A stretch of 64,000 bases of DNA from Alkalihalobacillus sp. FSL W8-0930 (GCA_037965595.1 CP150183.1:3100001-3164000), one strand, 5' to 3'; shown: positions 36,183-44,772, numbered from the stretch's first letter. The notes: a model not told the origin generated them from the letters alone. Translations and numbers: made by a program.

Positions 36183-37412
36183 TTAAAGTTGTTCTTTCTT
36201 ATCAAGCGTACGTAACGTTCGATACAAGACAGAGGTTGCTGTTTGCACATCTTCCTTGCTTGTCCATTCTTTTGGGTTATGGCTAATTCCATCCTTAGAG
36301 CGAGCAAAGATCATACCCATTGGCCACTTCCCCGTAAATTGCATGCCATCATGACCTGCTCCACTTGGTAATGTCACTGGCTCTATACCTTCCTCAATCA
36401 AACTTTCTTTAATCGTCTCCTGAATAGCCTCTGCACAAGGAGCAGGAGAGATCCGTTGTAGCTCTTCAATCTCTAATGTAAGCCCACGCTCTTTTGCAAT
36501 TTTGTCTGCTGCTTCTCTTATTCTTTCCTCTGCCTGATTGCGTACATCTTCCTTCACATGTCTAAGATCCAGTGTCCATTCACTATAACCTGGAATCACA
36601 TTTGTCCCACCTGGTTTTACTTGAATTTGACCTACTGTCGCTACTAAATCTGGAGTGGAGCGGGCAATCCGTTCAATCTCAGCAACAATTAAACTGGCTC
36701 CTACCAACGCATCACGTCTCTGATTCATTGGTGTTGATCCCGCGTGTCCAGCTTCACCGGTGCATTTTAACCGAAGCCAACAAGGACCTGCAATTCCACT
36801 AACAACACCCGCTGCAACACCTGCTTGCTCGAGAATCTTTCCTTGTTCAATATGTAATTCAATATAAGCACGCACTTTATCTAATGTCGCATCCGCAATG
36901 GATTCAGGGTGATAGCCTTGTTGTTTCATCGCTTCTTTGATGCTCACTCCATCTGCATCCTTCATCGTAAGCTCATCCAACGTTAAAATGCCAGCAACGG
37001 CTCTGCTACCAATCATCCCTAAGCCAAAACGAGATCCTTCTTCATCCTTAAAGGCCATGACTTTGACTGTATGTGTAAGATCGATGCCTTGTTCAGTTAA
37101 AGATTCAAGAACTTCAAGCCCCGCTAACACACCAAGCGGTCCATCAAAATTCCCCCCATTTGGCACACTATCAACATGTGAACCAATGAGGATCGTCTCA
37201 TCACTTTTCCCTTTTTTCACACCGTACAGGTTTCCCACCGAGTCGTACCCCGTTTCAAGACCCGCCTCTTCCATAAAAGACTTAACACGTTCATTCGCTT
37301 GTGCTTCAAGATCCGTATAGGAGTATCTTGTGACACCTCCATCCTCTGTTGCTCCGATTTCTGCAAGTGTCATAAGCCTGTCCCAGATTCGTTCCCCGTT
37401 CACCTTACTCAT
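36183..37412 (-). CDS. M20 amidohydrolase, allantoate amidohydrolase / N-carbamoyl-L-amino acid hydrolase type
   Basis: 409 aa from the ATG at 37412, with AGAGGG 9 nt upstream. Binuclear-metal site: IGSHVDSVPNGGNFDGPLGV (His and Asp), KDEEGSRFG (Glu), ELHIEQG (His), and the C-terminal SGAGHDGMQF and GISHNPKEW (His). This pattern belongs to the AllC/HyuC branch, which hydrolyses ureido carbons from allantoate or N-carbamoyl amino acids. No other ureide gene is adjacent, so the substrate is open. Its 5' side faces a MITE-like repeat. Confidence 0.87.
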   Translation of the reverse strand: MSKVNGERIWDRLMTLAEIGATEDGGVTRYSYTDLEAQANERVKSFMEEAGLETGYDSVGNLYGVKKGKSDETILIGSHVDSVPNGGNFDGPLGVLAGLEVLESLTEQGIDLTHTVKVMAFKDEEGSRFGLGMIGSRAVAGILTLDELTMKDADGVSIKEAMKQQGYHPESIADATLDKVRAYIELHIEQGKILEQAGVAAGVVSGIAGPCWLRLKCTGEAGHAGSTPMNQRRDALVGASLIVAEIERIARSTPDLVATVGQIQVKPGGTNVIPGYSEWTLDLRHVKEDVRNQAEERIREAADKIAKERGLTLEIEELQRISPAPCAEAIQETIKESLIEEGIEPVTLPSGAGHDGMQFTGKWPMGMIFARSKDGISHNPKEWTSKEDVQTATSVLYRTLRTLDKKEQL

Positions 37413-37524
37413 GTTCATCATCCCTCTTTCCCACAAACAAAACAAATTATATGAATGTTCAATCTTTCTTTAGTGTAGCATGCTTCGCTTTAATTAGACA
37501 AAAAAGCGATTTTCCATCACTCAC

Positions 37525-37775
37525 ATAAAACCTGAGACAAAGTGATCAATTAAGAAAGAATGGCGAATGATTCAACGAGAGAATCATTCGCCATTCGATG
37601 GTTCACAAAATGAGCGGGTGTGAACCCGACACTCCTACGAAAAAAGTACGTGGTGAAGACACTGTAGCGGCGCCCTTTCCGCGAAGGGGCTGAGGCCGTA
37701 CCCCGCGGGTGGGAGGGATTCTCCTGGAGCGGATATTGTGCTGTGTTCGTGTTTCACTATCCACATTAATGTTTT
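37525..37775. mobile_element. MITE-like intergenic element, copy 2
   Basis: Second copy of the element at 34178, same orientation, between ribA and the M20 gene. The core 37561-37754 aligns with 34216-34410: hairpin TGGCGAATGATT/AATCATTCGCCA, GTGAAGACACTGTAGCGG, GGGGCTGAGGCCGT, GGGATTCTCCT and TGTTCGTGTTT. Terminal repeats are more decayed than in copy 1, so its edges are approximate. Confidence 0.75.
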
Positions 37776-37776
37776 G

Positions 37777-38532
37777 TCATTCTTTCGGAGTAAGCTCATC
37801 CTCGCGAAGATGTCCAGAACGACTCACTTTTGTATCTAAGTACTTTTTGTTAAACTCTGACACATCACCCCATAAAGGCATTCTTCCTTTAAGAGGAAGT
37901 CCAGCGTTCTTAAGAGCTTCAACCTTTTTGGGGTTATTTGTCATTAACGTCACTGGTTTTGAACGTAGTGTGTGAAGAACCTTGATCACATCATCATAAT
38001 TTCTAGAGTCATCGACAAATCCAAGGGCATGGTTGGCTTCAACCGTGTCTAACCCTTCTTCCTGTAAAATATAAGCCATAGCTTTGCTGAACAACCCAAT
38101 GCCGCGTCCTTCATGATTAGCCAGGTAGAATAATGCACCTGTTCCGTGCTCTGCAATCATCTTCATCGATTGTTTTAGCTGGAAGCCGCAATCACATCGC
38201 TTGCTGCCAAAAATATCGCCCGTGTGGCAGATTGAATGCATACGAATAATGGCATCCTCGTCAAAAGCAAAGTCTCCATAGGTTAACACACTTGATTGTT
38301 GAAATTCAGCCAGGTTATCACCAGAAAGCTTTTCAAGCATCCGGTCAAAATCCTCCGTAACCTCCTGACAATGCAACCAGCAATACCATTGGAATGTGAC
38401 GGTTTCTCCATATAAATTAACAGGAAGCTGAATCGGTCCAACTAAGTAAATGGCCCCTACTTCCAATGGAATCATTTGAACCTTCTCTTCTATACTTGAT
38501 AATCCGCGTTTGTCTATTTTAGTGTCACTCAT
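37777..38532 (-). CDS. ribA: GTP cyclohydrolase II
   Basis: Opens GTP to 2,5-diamino-6-ribosylamino-pyrimidinone phosphate, first step of riboflavin synthesis. 251 aa, a stand-alone RibA domain without the RibB half usual in Bacillus RibBA. Seen: RMHSICHTGDIFGSKRCDCGFQL with three zinc Cys, YLANHEGRGIGLFSK with the catalytic Arg region, and LMTNNPKKVEAL. Ribosome binding site AAAAAGGAG. There is no FMN riboswitch in the 147 nt upstream, so it is not part of a riboflavin operon here; it could be a paralogue or feed another pathway. Confidence 0.9.
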   Translation of the reverse strand: MSDTKIDKRGLSSIEEKVQMIPLEVGAIYLVGPIQLPVNLYGETVTFQWYCWLHCQEVTEDFDRMLEKLSGDNLAEFQQSSVLTYGDFAFDEDAIIRMHSICHTGDIFGSKRCDCGFQLKQSMKMIAEHGTGALFYLANHEGRGIGLFSKAMAYILQEEGLDTVEANHALGFVDDSRNYDDVIKVLHTLRSKPVTLMTNNPKKVEALKNAGLPLKGRMPLWGDVSEFNKKYLDTKVSRSGHLREDELTPKE

Positions 38533-38679
38533 GAGGATGGTGCTCCTTTTTGTTATGATTAGATTGTCTATAATTAGTATGGTGATCAGAATGTACGTTT
38601 ATCATACTGTATGTCCTGATACCTGACTAGTAGACACTTTTATGAAACCTAGTTTCAACAAAGTGGAGCCCCCAGCGAG

Positions 38680-39696
38680 TCAAATTGATTGATGTAGGTT
38701 GATGATATCCTTTAACGCCGCGCTTGCTGCTCCAACAGGGCTCGACGCTCCTCCTGCTACAACGAGTTCTCCCATTTCCTTTGTCGTAAAGACGATTCCT
38801 TTATTTGTACCATGAACGCTGGCCAACGGATGAACATTCGTTAACCACTCAGGCTTCACAGATAGAATAAGTTGATGATCCTCATACGTTGCCCTTGCCA
38901 CTAAACGAACGGTATACCCTTTTTGAGTGGCGTCCTCCACATCCTCATGTGTCACACTGGTGATTCCTTGAATGGAGACGTCATTCATATAAAATGATCC
39001 GTTAAACAAGCTATTCGCAAGGATCACTAATTTACTCGCACTATCAATTCCCTTTATGTCATTGTCCGGATTTGACTCGGCAATCCCAAGTTCTTGAGCC
39101 TTTTTAAGCGACTCTGAAAAGGGAAGACCTGAGTCCATCATATGAGACAGCACAAAGTTACTTGTCCCATTTAATACAGCTGCTAACTCTGTAATCGTTG
39201 TTCCTGCTAAACAATAATCCGCGATATCGTATGTAGGTAATGCCGCTGCTACGGCGCCACTGAACTTAACCTGTTTGTTTTTGGACGCAGCCAAGCTCAT
39301 GATTTCCTGAAAATGATAAAGAAGGGCTCCCTTCGATACAGAGACCACGTGTAGTCTATCATGTATCGCCTGCTTGATATATGTATAACCAGGTTCTCCG
39401 TGAGCATGATGAGAAGGCGTACACTCAACGAAGAGATCGCCTACAAAGGTATACTCCGTTTGCAGGGAGAGGTCTTTTGATTGAGCATAAGCGAGTATGC
39501 CCTTTGACCCAGACTCCTGTTGAAGCAACCCGTTTAAGTCTAAGCCGTTCTGATCTTCGAGTAACCCTTCTCTTGCAATTACACCAACGACCTTCAGATC
39601 TAACTCATATTTTGCCTTATACTCACCTTTCTTACTTAGTATGAGTTCTAGTAGAGCGCGACTTACAGAACCAAATCCACTTAAATAGATCTTCAT
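38680..39696 (-). CDS. Homoserine dehydrogenase-like protein lacking ACT domain
   Basis: 338 aa from the ATG at 39696 with GGGGAG 5 nt upstream. N-terminal Rossmann loop GFGSVSRA, then VSVSKGALLYHF with the conserved Lys, and the homoserine dehydrogenase core LNGTSNFVLSHMMDSG, SNPDNDIKGIDSASKLVILAN. It stops after the catalytic domain, so the C-terminal ACT domain for threonine feedback of the standard Bacillus Hom is missing. Either a feedback-free isoform or a related dehydrogenase. It is divergent from ytpB, 124 bp apart, and not next to thrC or thrB. Confidence 0.83.
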   Translation of the reverse strand: MKIYLSGFGSVSRALLELILSKKGEYKAKYELDLKVVGVIAREGLLEDQNGLDLNGLLQQESGSKGILAYAQSKDLSLQTEYTFVGDLFVECTPSHHAHGEPGYTYIKQAIHDRLHVVSVSKGALLYHFQEIMSLAASKNKQVKFSGAVAAALPTYDIADYCLAGTTITELAAVLNGTSNFVLSHMMDSGLPFSESLKKAQELGIAESNPDNDIKGIDSASKLVILANSLFNGSFYMNDVSIQGITSVTHEDVEDATQKGYTVRLVARATYEDHQLILSVKPEWLTNVHPLASVHGTNKGIVFTTKEMGELVVAGGASSPVGAASAALKDIINLHQSI

Positions 39697-39820
39697 TTGC
39701 TCTCCCCTTTTCTTGTTAGAATAAGAAATTAACAATCGATGCACCATTTTACTTGTGATATTTTGCTTCATCGTGGATGATAGACTAAAGAGAGTTCATT
39801 ATTCAAAAGGAGTTCTACAC

Positions 39821-40882
39821 ATGAGTACAACAGTTCCCTCGAATTCGCTTCAGATTCTTCTGCGAGCATCAAAAGAAACCATACCAAAAGCCAGGCAGCA
39901 TCTTAAGGACTGGAAAGAGGTCGGCAACCAAATTCCTGATCAAGAGATACGAGAACAAGCAACCTGGACAATTAGTGATAAGACCTTTCACTGTGAAGGC
40001 GGTAGCATCCTCGGCTTTTTAGCTGGTGAGAACCAGGATGCATACATCAAATTTATGGTTGCTTATCAAAGCATCTGTGACTATTTAGACACGCTTTGTG
40101 ATAAAAATGATCGGCACAACCAGGACGACTTCCGTTCTATTCATCATGCCTTATTAGACAGTTTGAGTCCAGGAGAGCCCTTCTCTGATTACTATGAGCA
40201 CCGTCAGCCATTTGACGACGGAGGGTACTTAAAGAAGCTTGTAACGACTTGCCGCGAAACCATTAAAACATTCCCTGGGTTCGTTACTATGCAAGAAGAT
40301 ATGAAAGAAGTCTCTCAATTTTATATTGATTTTCAGGTATATAAGCACGTTGAAAAAAGCTTAAGAGAACCACTTCTTATGCATTTTTATGAAACAAACA
40401 AACATCTCGCACCTTCTATGCGTTGGTACGAATTTGCTTGTGGAACAGCCTCGACATTAGGATTATATTGTCTAGCTGCCTACGCGGCAAAAGACGTTCG
40501 TACAAAAGAGGAGTCAAAGCAAATCAAAGAAGCTTATTTCCCATGGCTACAAGGACTTCATATTATGCTCGATTATTTTATCGACCAAGAAGAAGACCGG
40601 GCCGAGGACGAGATGAACTTTACCAGCTACTATGAAAGCCGAGATGATCTTGTGAACAGAGTTCAATTACTTGATCAGGAGGCGACCTCTAGGTTAAAGA
40701 AATTGCCCGATGCCTCCTTCCACCTTTTAATCAAACGTGGGCTTTATGCCATTTATCTTGCTGATTCCAAAGTGAAAGCAAATCCTCGCATGCAGAAGGA
40801 TGCAAAAGTCTTGCTCAAACTTGGCGGAATGCCGGCTAAATTTTTCTATTATAATAAGTGGATGTTTAAACGCAAGACATAA
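39821..40882 (+). CDS. ytpB: Tetraprenyl-beta-curcumene synthase (DUF2600)
   Basis: 353 aa from the ATG at 39821 with AAAAGGAG 8 nt upstream. A large class IB terpene synthase that in B. subtilis cyclises tetraprenyl diphosphate to the C35 sesquarterpene precursor. Asp-rich metal motifs are DYLDTLCDKND (about 98) and DYFIDQEEDRAED (about 250). HCEGGSILGFLA and the FACGTASTLGLYCLAAYAA helix fit the family. The partner prenyltransferase HepS-HepT is not in the window. Confidence 0.9.
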   Translation: MSTTVPSNSLQILLRASKETIPKARQHLKDWKEVGNQIPDQEIREQATWTISDKTFHCEGGSILGFLAGENQDAYIKFMVAYQSICDYLDTLCDKNDRHNQDDFRSIHHALLDSLSPGEPFSDYYEHRQPFDDGGYLKKLVTTCRETIKTFPGFVTMQEDMKEVSQFYIDFQVYKHVEKSLREPLLMHFYETNKHLAPSMRWYEFACGTASTLGLYCLAAYAAKDVRTKEESKQIKEAYFPWLQGLHIMLDYFIDQEEDRAEDEMNFTSYYESRDDLVNRVQLLDQEATSRLKKLPDASFHLLIKRGLYAIYLADSKVKANPRMQKDAKVLLKLGGMPAKFFYYNKWMFKRKT

Positions 40883-40883
40883 G

Positions 40884-40919
40884 AAAAGACGAATCCTCGC
40901 AATCGGGGATTCGTCTTTT
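40884..40919. terminator. Bidirectional terminator
   Basis: A 13-bp perfect stem (40884-40896 with 40907-40919) followed by TTTTT, between ytpB and the convergent Rok-like gene. Confidence 0.9.
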
Positions 40920-40934
40920 TGCTTTTTATCCTTA

Positions 40935-41345
40935 TTACTCATTTGGTCCTTCATAGGCATAACGGCCACGATAAGGCTTTGTAATGTATTCATTTTCTTC
41001 TACAATTTTATTTAACATCACGTAGAGAGAGCTTTCATTATAAACAATATTATTACGCTCCAGCTCTGCGCCAATTTCTTTTGCATTTAAAGAAAGATTT
41101 GAATTTTTTAGAGTTTTTACAATAAATGGTTCGATTATATCTCGTTTTGCGCGTACTGGTCTTTGTTGGTCTCTTGGCAATACATCTGGTTTAATCTCTG
41201 AATAAGAAGACGATTCAGAAGTCCCATCACGAAGGTCAAGCTCGCGTAAACGTGTATAAATCACGTTAAACTCTTCTGCGCTTGCTTTTCGTTCTTCAAA
41301 AATTTGTTCCATTCGTTGTTTTAATGCATCTCTCTCGGTGTACAA
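40935..41345 (-). CDS. Rok-like nucleoid-associated repressor
   Basis: 136 aa. The N-terminal part MYTERDALKQRMEQIFEERK and LRELD forms a coiled coil much like the oligomerisation domain of B. subtilis Rok, and the end KPYRGRYAYEG matches Rok's KPYRGQY winged-helix end. A linker of about 40 residues joins them; the C-domain has AKEIGAELERNNIVYNESSLYVMLNKI. Rok binds AT-rich foreign DNA and represses comK. This is shorter than B. subtilis Rok (191 aa), mainly in the linker. Start is TTG with a rather distant GGGAG. Confidence 0.75.
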   Translation of the reverse strand: MYTERDALKQRMEQIFEERKASAEEFNVIYTRLRELDLRDGTSESSSYSEIKPDVLPRDQQRPVRAKRDIIEPFIVKTLKNSNLSLNAKEIGAELERNNIVYNESSLYVMLNKIVEENEYITKPYRGRYAYEGPNE

Positions 41346-41470
41346 AATGGTTCTATTCTCCCTTCGTTAATCACTTCTTTTATTTTACCTAAAAATAATC
41401 GTAAGATAAATATAAAAATAACGAATATTAAATAGAAAAAGTATCCAATTACTTTCAATAAATTGTACAA

Positions 41471-41947
41471 CTATGATGATTTTTTAAAATCTAAACGCTT
41501 TACTTCAAGGCTTGTCCCTTTTTTAGACACGACCCAATCATCTGGAATGGATGGAACATAGGCAATCGTATCTTGTAGGATCGTTTCCACAGCTGTGAGC
41601 ACTAGAGCTGATGTAGCTTTCTCAACGGACTCATGTACCTTCCGCAATGCAAATAACACAGCATTTATCTCAACAACGAACAGAATCTTCTCTTCTTCAT
41701 TTACAAAAAGGTGCTCTTTTACACGTTCACGTAACTGTTCAATACTCACACAAAGATTTGAAAGGTACTCTTGGTACTCCCTAACCATTTCATAAAGAAA
41801 CGTACTGGCATTGTCAAAAGATTCTTCATCTCTAGAATAACGTCTCATAAAACTCGCAAACGTCTTCAGAAAATGAGTGTGGCCCTTCGCTTCTGCTAAT
41901 GCCTTAGCAAGACTGGAAGCAAACGAAAGAGCTTCTTCCCTCATCAT
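41471..41947 (-). CDS. Helical protein of unknown function
   Basis: 158 aa from the ATG at 41947, AAAGGAG 9 nt upstream. Mostly alpha-helical by composition (EALSFASSLAKALAEAKGH, EQLRERVKEHLF, EINAVLFALRKVHESVEKAT), with a short C-terminal strand region PDDWVVSKKGTSLEVKRLDF. No signal peptide, no membrane segment, no recognised motif. Confidence 0.65.
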   Translation of the reverse strand: MMREEALSFASSLAKALAEAKGHTHFLKTFASFMRRYSRDEESFDNASTFLYEMVREYQEYLSNLCVSIEQLRERVKEHLFVNEEEKILFVVEINAVLFALRKVHESVEKATSALVLTAVETILQDTIAYVPSIPDDWVVSKKGTSLEVKRLDFKKSS

Positions 41948-41988
41948 CAATTATTACTCCTTTTTCATGTCCAGTTCATACAAAAAAA

Positions 41989-42015
41989 TAGACCTCCTAT
42001 GTATTTCAAGGTCTA
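41989..42015 (-). terminator. Terminator after the Nudix gene
   Basis: A 7-bp stem TAGACCT/AGGTCTA (41989-41995 with 42009-42015) followed on the minus strand by seven T. Confidence 0.65.
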
Positions 42016-42082
42016 TGAACATGGTCAAGTGCTCAACCAGGATTCAGCAAGTATCCCTAATCCCTTCCTCCTTTTTATCGGT

Positions 42083-42559
42083 TTATAAGAAGGGATTGTT
42101 GAGATATGATTCTTGGATGAACGGAATGGAACATTGGTTTTCTATTGTCTTAATTAATATGTCTGCAATATCTGGTAATAGTCTGATTGTGTGTAAAGAG
42201 TGAAGAGGAACCCAGACAACACTCGTTTGATATGGATCTGGTTCACTCGGTAAAGAAGGGGTTTGTTCTGATGCCATCTCACAGAGAAAGAATAACTGAA
42301 GTGACGGAATATCACCATAACGAAATGAGGCTTGCTGCGGTAGATATTCGTACACAGTTATAAGCTCGCCAACACTCACATCTATACAGGCTTCTTCCTT
42401 CACCTCTCTCTTTACTGCATCCTTTATCGATTCACCTGACTCCACTCCACCACCGGGAAGATTATAATGAATCCCTTGTTTATCTTGATATTCGATTAAT
42501 AAGAGAGCTTGATCATTAACAATGATGGCGCCAGCGCGCGTGCGGAATGGGGTTGGCAT
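42083..42559 (-). CDS. Nudix hydrolase
   Basis: 158 aa. Nudix box GGVESGESIKDAVKREVKEE is followed by ACI: the catalytic RExxEE is intact, but the usual Gly two residues later (EExG) is Cys. Strands AGAIIVNDQALLLIEYQ precede it. Hydrolyses some nucleoside diphosphate derivative; substrate cannot be told. GGAG lies 7 nt before the ATG. Confidence 0.88.
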   Translation of the reverse strand: MPTPFRTRAGAIIVNDQALLLIEYQDKQGIHYNLPGGGVESGESIKDAVKREVKEEACIDVSVGELITVYEYLPQQASFRYGDIPSLQLFFLCEMASEQTPSLPSEPDPYQTSVVWVPLHSLHTIRLLPDIADILIKTIENQCSIPFIQESYLNNPFL

Positions 42560-42591
42560 GGTGAGGCTCCTTTTTTAGGGTCATCATAAAA

Positions 42592-42624
42592 AAAACTGTA
42601 GAATCCATTAAGATTTACAGTTTT
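42592..42624 (-). terminator. Terminator of the rap-phr operon
   Basis: A 9-bp stem AAAACTGTA/TACAGTTTT (42592-42600 with 42616-42624), extended by AATC/GATT pairs, followed on the minus strand by eight T. Confidence 0.9.
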
Positions 42625-42647
42625 AGGTGAATAGTTCTAATTCAATT

Positions 42648-42764
42648 TTAGTAATCGCCTTTATCTAGTGAAGAAATGAATGATGTTGTATCTACATCCT
42701 GCCCCAATACCACAAGACTCACTGCACTCAATACTACTAGTGTTACGAAAAATTTTCTTTTCAT
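42648..42764 (-). CDS. phr: Phr-type secreted signalling peptide precursor, 38 aa
   Basis: Short ORF starting MKRKFFVTLVVLSAVSLVVL: a basic N-terminus and one long hydrophobic segment, a Sec signal, then a polar 17-residue tail ending SSLDKGDY. GGAGG is 7 nt upstream. Its ATG overlaps the stop of the upstream rap gene (ATGA), the usual rap-phr arrangement, and a terminator follows. Phr pro-peptides are exported, cut to a penta- or hexapeptide, reimported by Opp and inhibit the cognate Rap. The mature peptide is probably within the C-terminal tail; which five or six residues is not certain. Confidence 0.85.
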   Translation of the reverse strand: MKRKFFVTLVVLSAVSLVVLGQDVDTTSFISSLDKGDY

Positions 42765-43855
42765 ATTAACTCCTCCAATATATTTTTATTTGTTGGTGTT
42801 TCTTTATGCTTCTTTAAATACTTAAACGCGTTTTCGAAATCTTTTTTACCCTCAAAGAAATCGGCTATTTCAAGAGCCATCTCGGAATACTCAAAAAATA
42901 ATTCGTTACTGTAGAGTACTTGTAAGCCTTCTTCTACCATATCCATTCGACTATATTGATAAAGTCCTCTAGTAATCGTAGACTTAGCAATTTGCTCAAC
43001 CAAGTTATACTCTAAGGCCTTTTCCTCTGCTTGGTCTAAGAGTTTTTTTGCATCCTTAGACTCGCCTAATCTGAACATTGTATTAGCTAGATTGTACTTG
43101 TTCTGCACTTCGGTAACTGTGCCACTAATCTCTTTTACTTCTAGACTTTCAAGCAAGAAGTGTTTTGCTTCATTAAATTTCCTTTGTCTAATTCGATTAA
43201 GCGCCAATCCTCTGTTTACCATTGTGTGGAGACGAGGATAAGAGTGAGAACATTTAAATATTTCAGTATAAACGTTTTCCGCTTTTTTATAATCTTCTAA
43301 TTCAGTTGCTATATAAGCAATTAGAAGTTTGGTTTTTAGATATCTTTCCTCAAATTTTCTATTACCCTCGAGTGCCTCTAAGCCTTTTTTTATGAATTTT
43401 ATAGAATTCTCATAATCATCTAATCTATAATAACAAAACCCATATCTACTATAAAATTCACCTATTTCAAACTTATCATTTGTATGGTTGAGGTAATTGT
43501 GAGCTATCTTGAAAATTCTGAGAGCAGATTTAAATCTTGATTTATAGATTTCGTACTGAGCCGTCATATAATAGTATAAGTATTTTAACCTTTGATCTGA
43601 AGCTTCTGTTTCAATCTTCATTCTCTCAAGTTCTTCAGGCGATACTTCAGTGTTCAACTTTTTAAGCATCAAGTCGTGGCTCAATAAGATCAGCTTATAA
43701 TGATTAATTACTGTTTCATGTTCTCTCATTTGAGTAAGCATTTCCTCAGCGATTGTCTTGCTTTCTTCAGCCTGTTCAATGTCATTAGCTACAATGCAAC
43801 TGTACCATTCAACAAGTTTAGCCCCAACCACTTCGGGTGCTACTAGTGTTTGCAT
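42761..43855 (-). CDS. rap: Rap family response-regulator phosphatase / anti-activator
   Basis: 364 aa from the ATG at 43855 with AAGGAGG 6-7 nt upstream. An N-terminal 3-helix bundle (VVGAKLVEWYSCIVANDIEQAE) is followed by TPR repeats (YYYMTAQYEIYKSRFKSALRIF, GEFYSRYGFCYYRLDDYENSI, NKYNLANTMFRLGESKDA). Rap proteins dephosphorylate Spo0F or block ComA-like regulators and are inhibited by their Phr peptide. The phr gene overlaps its stop. Which regulator it targets cannot be read from the sequence. Confidence 0.93.
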   Translation of the reverse strand: MQTLVAPEVVGAKLVEWYSCIVANDIEQAEESKTIAEEMLTQMREHETVINHYKLILLSHDLMLKKLNTEVSPEELERMKIETEASDQRLKYLYYYMTAQYEIYKSRFKSALRIFKIAHNYLNHTNDKFEIGEFYSRYGFCYYRLDDYENSIKFIKKGLEALEGNRKFEERYLKTKLLIAYIATELEDYKKAENVYTEIFKCSHSYPRLHTMVNRGLALNRIRQRKFNEAKHFLLESLEVKEISGTVTEVQNKYNLANTMFRLGESKDAKKLLDQAEEKALEYNLVEQIAKSTITRGLYQYSRMDMVEEGLQVLYSNELFFEYSEMALEIADFFEGKKDFENAFKYLKKHKETPTNKNILEELI

Positions 43856-43989
43856 CAACTTCCTCCTTTCTTCCAGATATTATAATCTTTTACGCTCCCA
43901 ATTTATAGGGTAACTAGACGTTTCCCAACCTACTTAAGGTTAGTTTTTGATTTAGAAGAATCCTTTTTGGAATTCGTAAAAACCCCTAA

Positions 43990-44646
43990 CTAACTCAACT
44001 TTTCTACTGCTTTCACAACCTCATCTAAATGTACGCAATTCGTATCAATATCAGGGTTTACTTGATGTGAACCCATCAGAATCGTTCGCATCCCTAAGCT
44101 TTTCGACGGTACGATATCCTTAGTGAGATCGTCTCCAACAAAGATTGCTTGTTCAGGGAGCACCTTCAATTTTCCCAACCCATGTAAGAAGATTGCTGGG
44201 TCTGGCTTTTTGATACCTAACTCACCCGACGTAACAATGACATCCATATATGTAGTGATACCGAGTGCGTCAATTTTGTCTCGCTGGTAAAAGTCACGAC
44301 CGTTAGTAATAATCCCCATTTTGTAGTCCCTTCGCTTTAATTCAGAAAGCATACGCGTTAAACCAGGAAAGGCCACACTCTCCTTAGGAAACTGATCATT
44401 TAAGTCTTCCAGCATGTCTCTTGATAAGGAATGATGTAATGAAAAATGTAGACACAGTTTTTAATAGACTTCTCTTTTGGGCATGACGATCTCATGTAAT
44501 CTAGTAAATTCAGTGATAAATGCTTCCTTATCCTCTACATAAGGTGAAAGATTAAAAAGCTTATATTGTCTTGCTGCAAAGGTAAGCAAGGTCTTGTGTT
44601 TGTCCAGTAGGGTCTGATCTAAATCGAATAAAATCGTGTTTCTCAT
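43990..44646 (-). pseudogene. HAD hydrolase gene interrupted by one in-frame stop
   Basis: One reading frame runs from the ATG at 44646 to 43990 but has a TAA at 44463-44461, after codon 61. Upstream of the stop is the HAD nucleophile motif FDLDQTLLD; downstream, in the same frame, are motif II IITNGRDF, motif III KKPDPAIF and motif IV FVGDDLTKD. No frameshift is needed: a single CAA-to-TAA change would explain it. The second half could start at the ATG at 44415 but would lack the nucleophile Asp. Either a recent pseudogene, readthrough, or a sequencing error. Confidence 0.8.
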
Positions 44647-44719
44647 CGTGACATCCCTCCAACTCCTTTTACCATATCATGGGTAAAACCGAACAAAAAC
44701 ATTTTCCTTGCTTTTTATT

Positions 44720-44770
44720 TAGTATAGGGGGTAAACTATCTGCATACATATTAGTTTAGGGGGTGAACTA
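44720..44770. promoter_or_regulatory. Tandem 19-bp operator-like repeats before the MarR gene
   Basis: TAGTATAGGGGGTAAACTA (44720-44738) and TAGTTTAGGGGGTGAACTA (44752-44770) differ at only two positions and each is an inverted repeat with TAGT/ACTA ends. Their centres are 32 bp apart. The second overlaps the ribosome binding site of the MarR gene. These are the likely MarR autoregulatory sites. Confidence 0.65.
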
Positions 44771-44772
44771 GT

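Noticed and set aside
38533-38679. FMN riboswitch upstream of ribA
   Set aside because: None of the conserved RFN box sequence is present in this interval.
44416-44460. Frameshift in the HAD gene
   Set aside because: Both halves are in the same frame (the distance between the two ATGs, 44646 and 44415, is a multiple of three), so it is a nonsense codon and not a frameshift.
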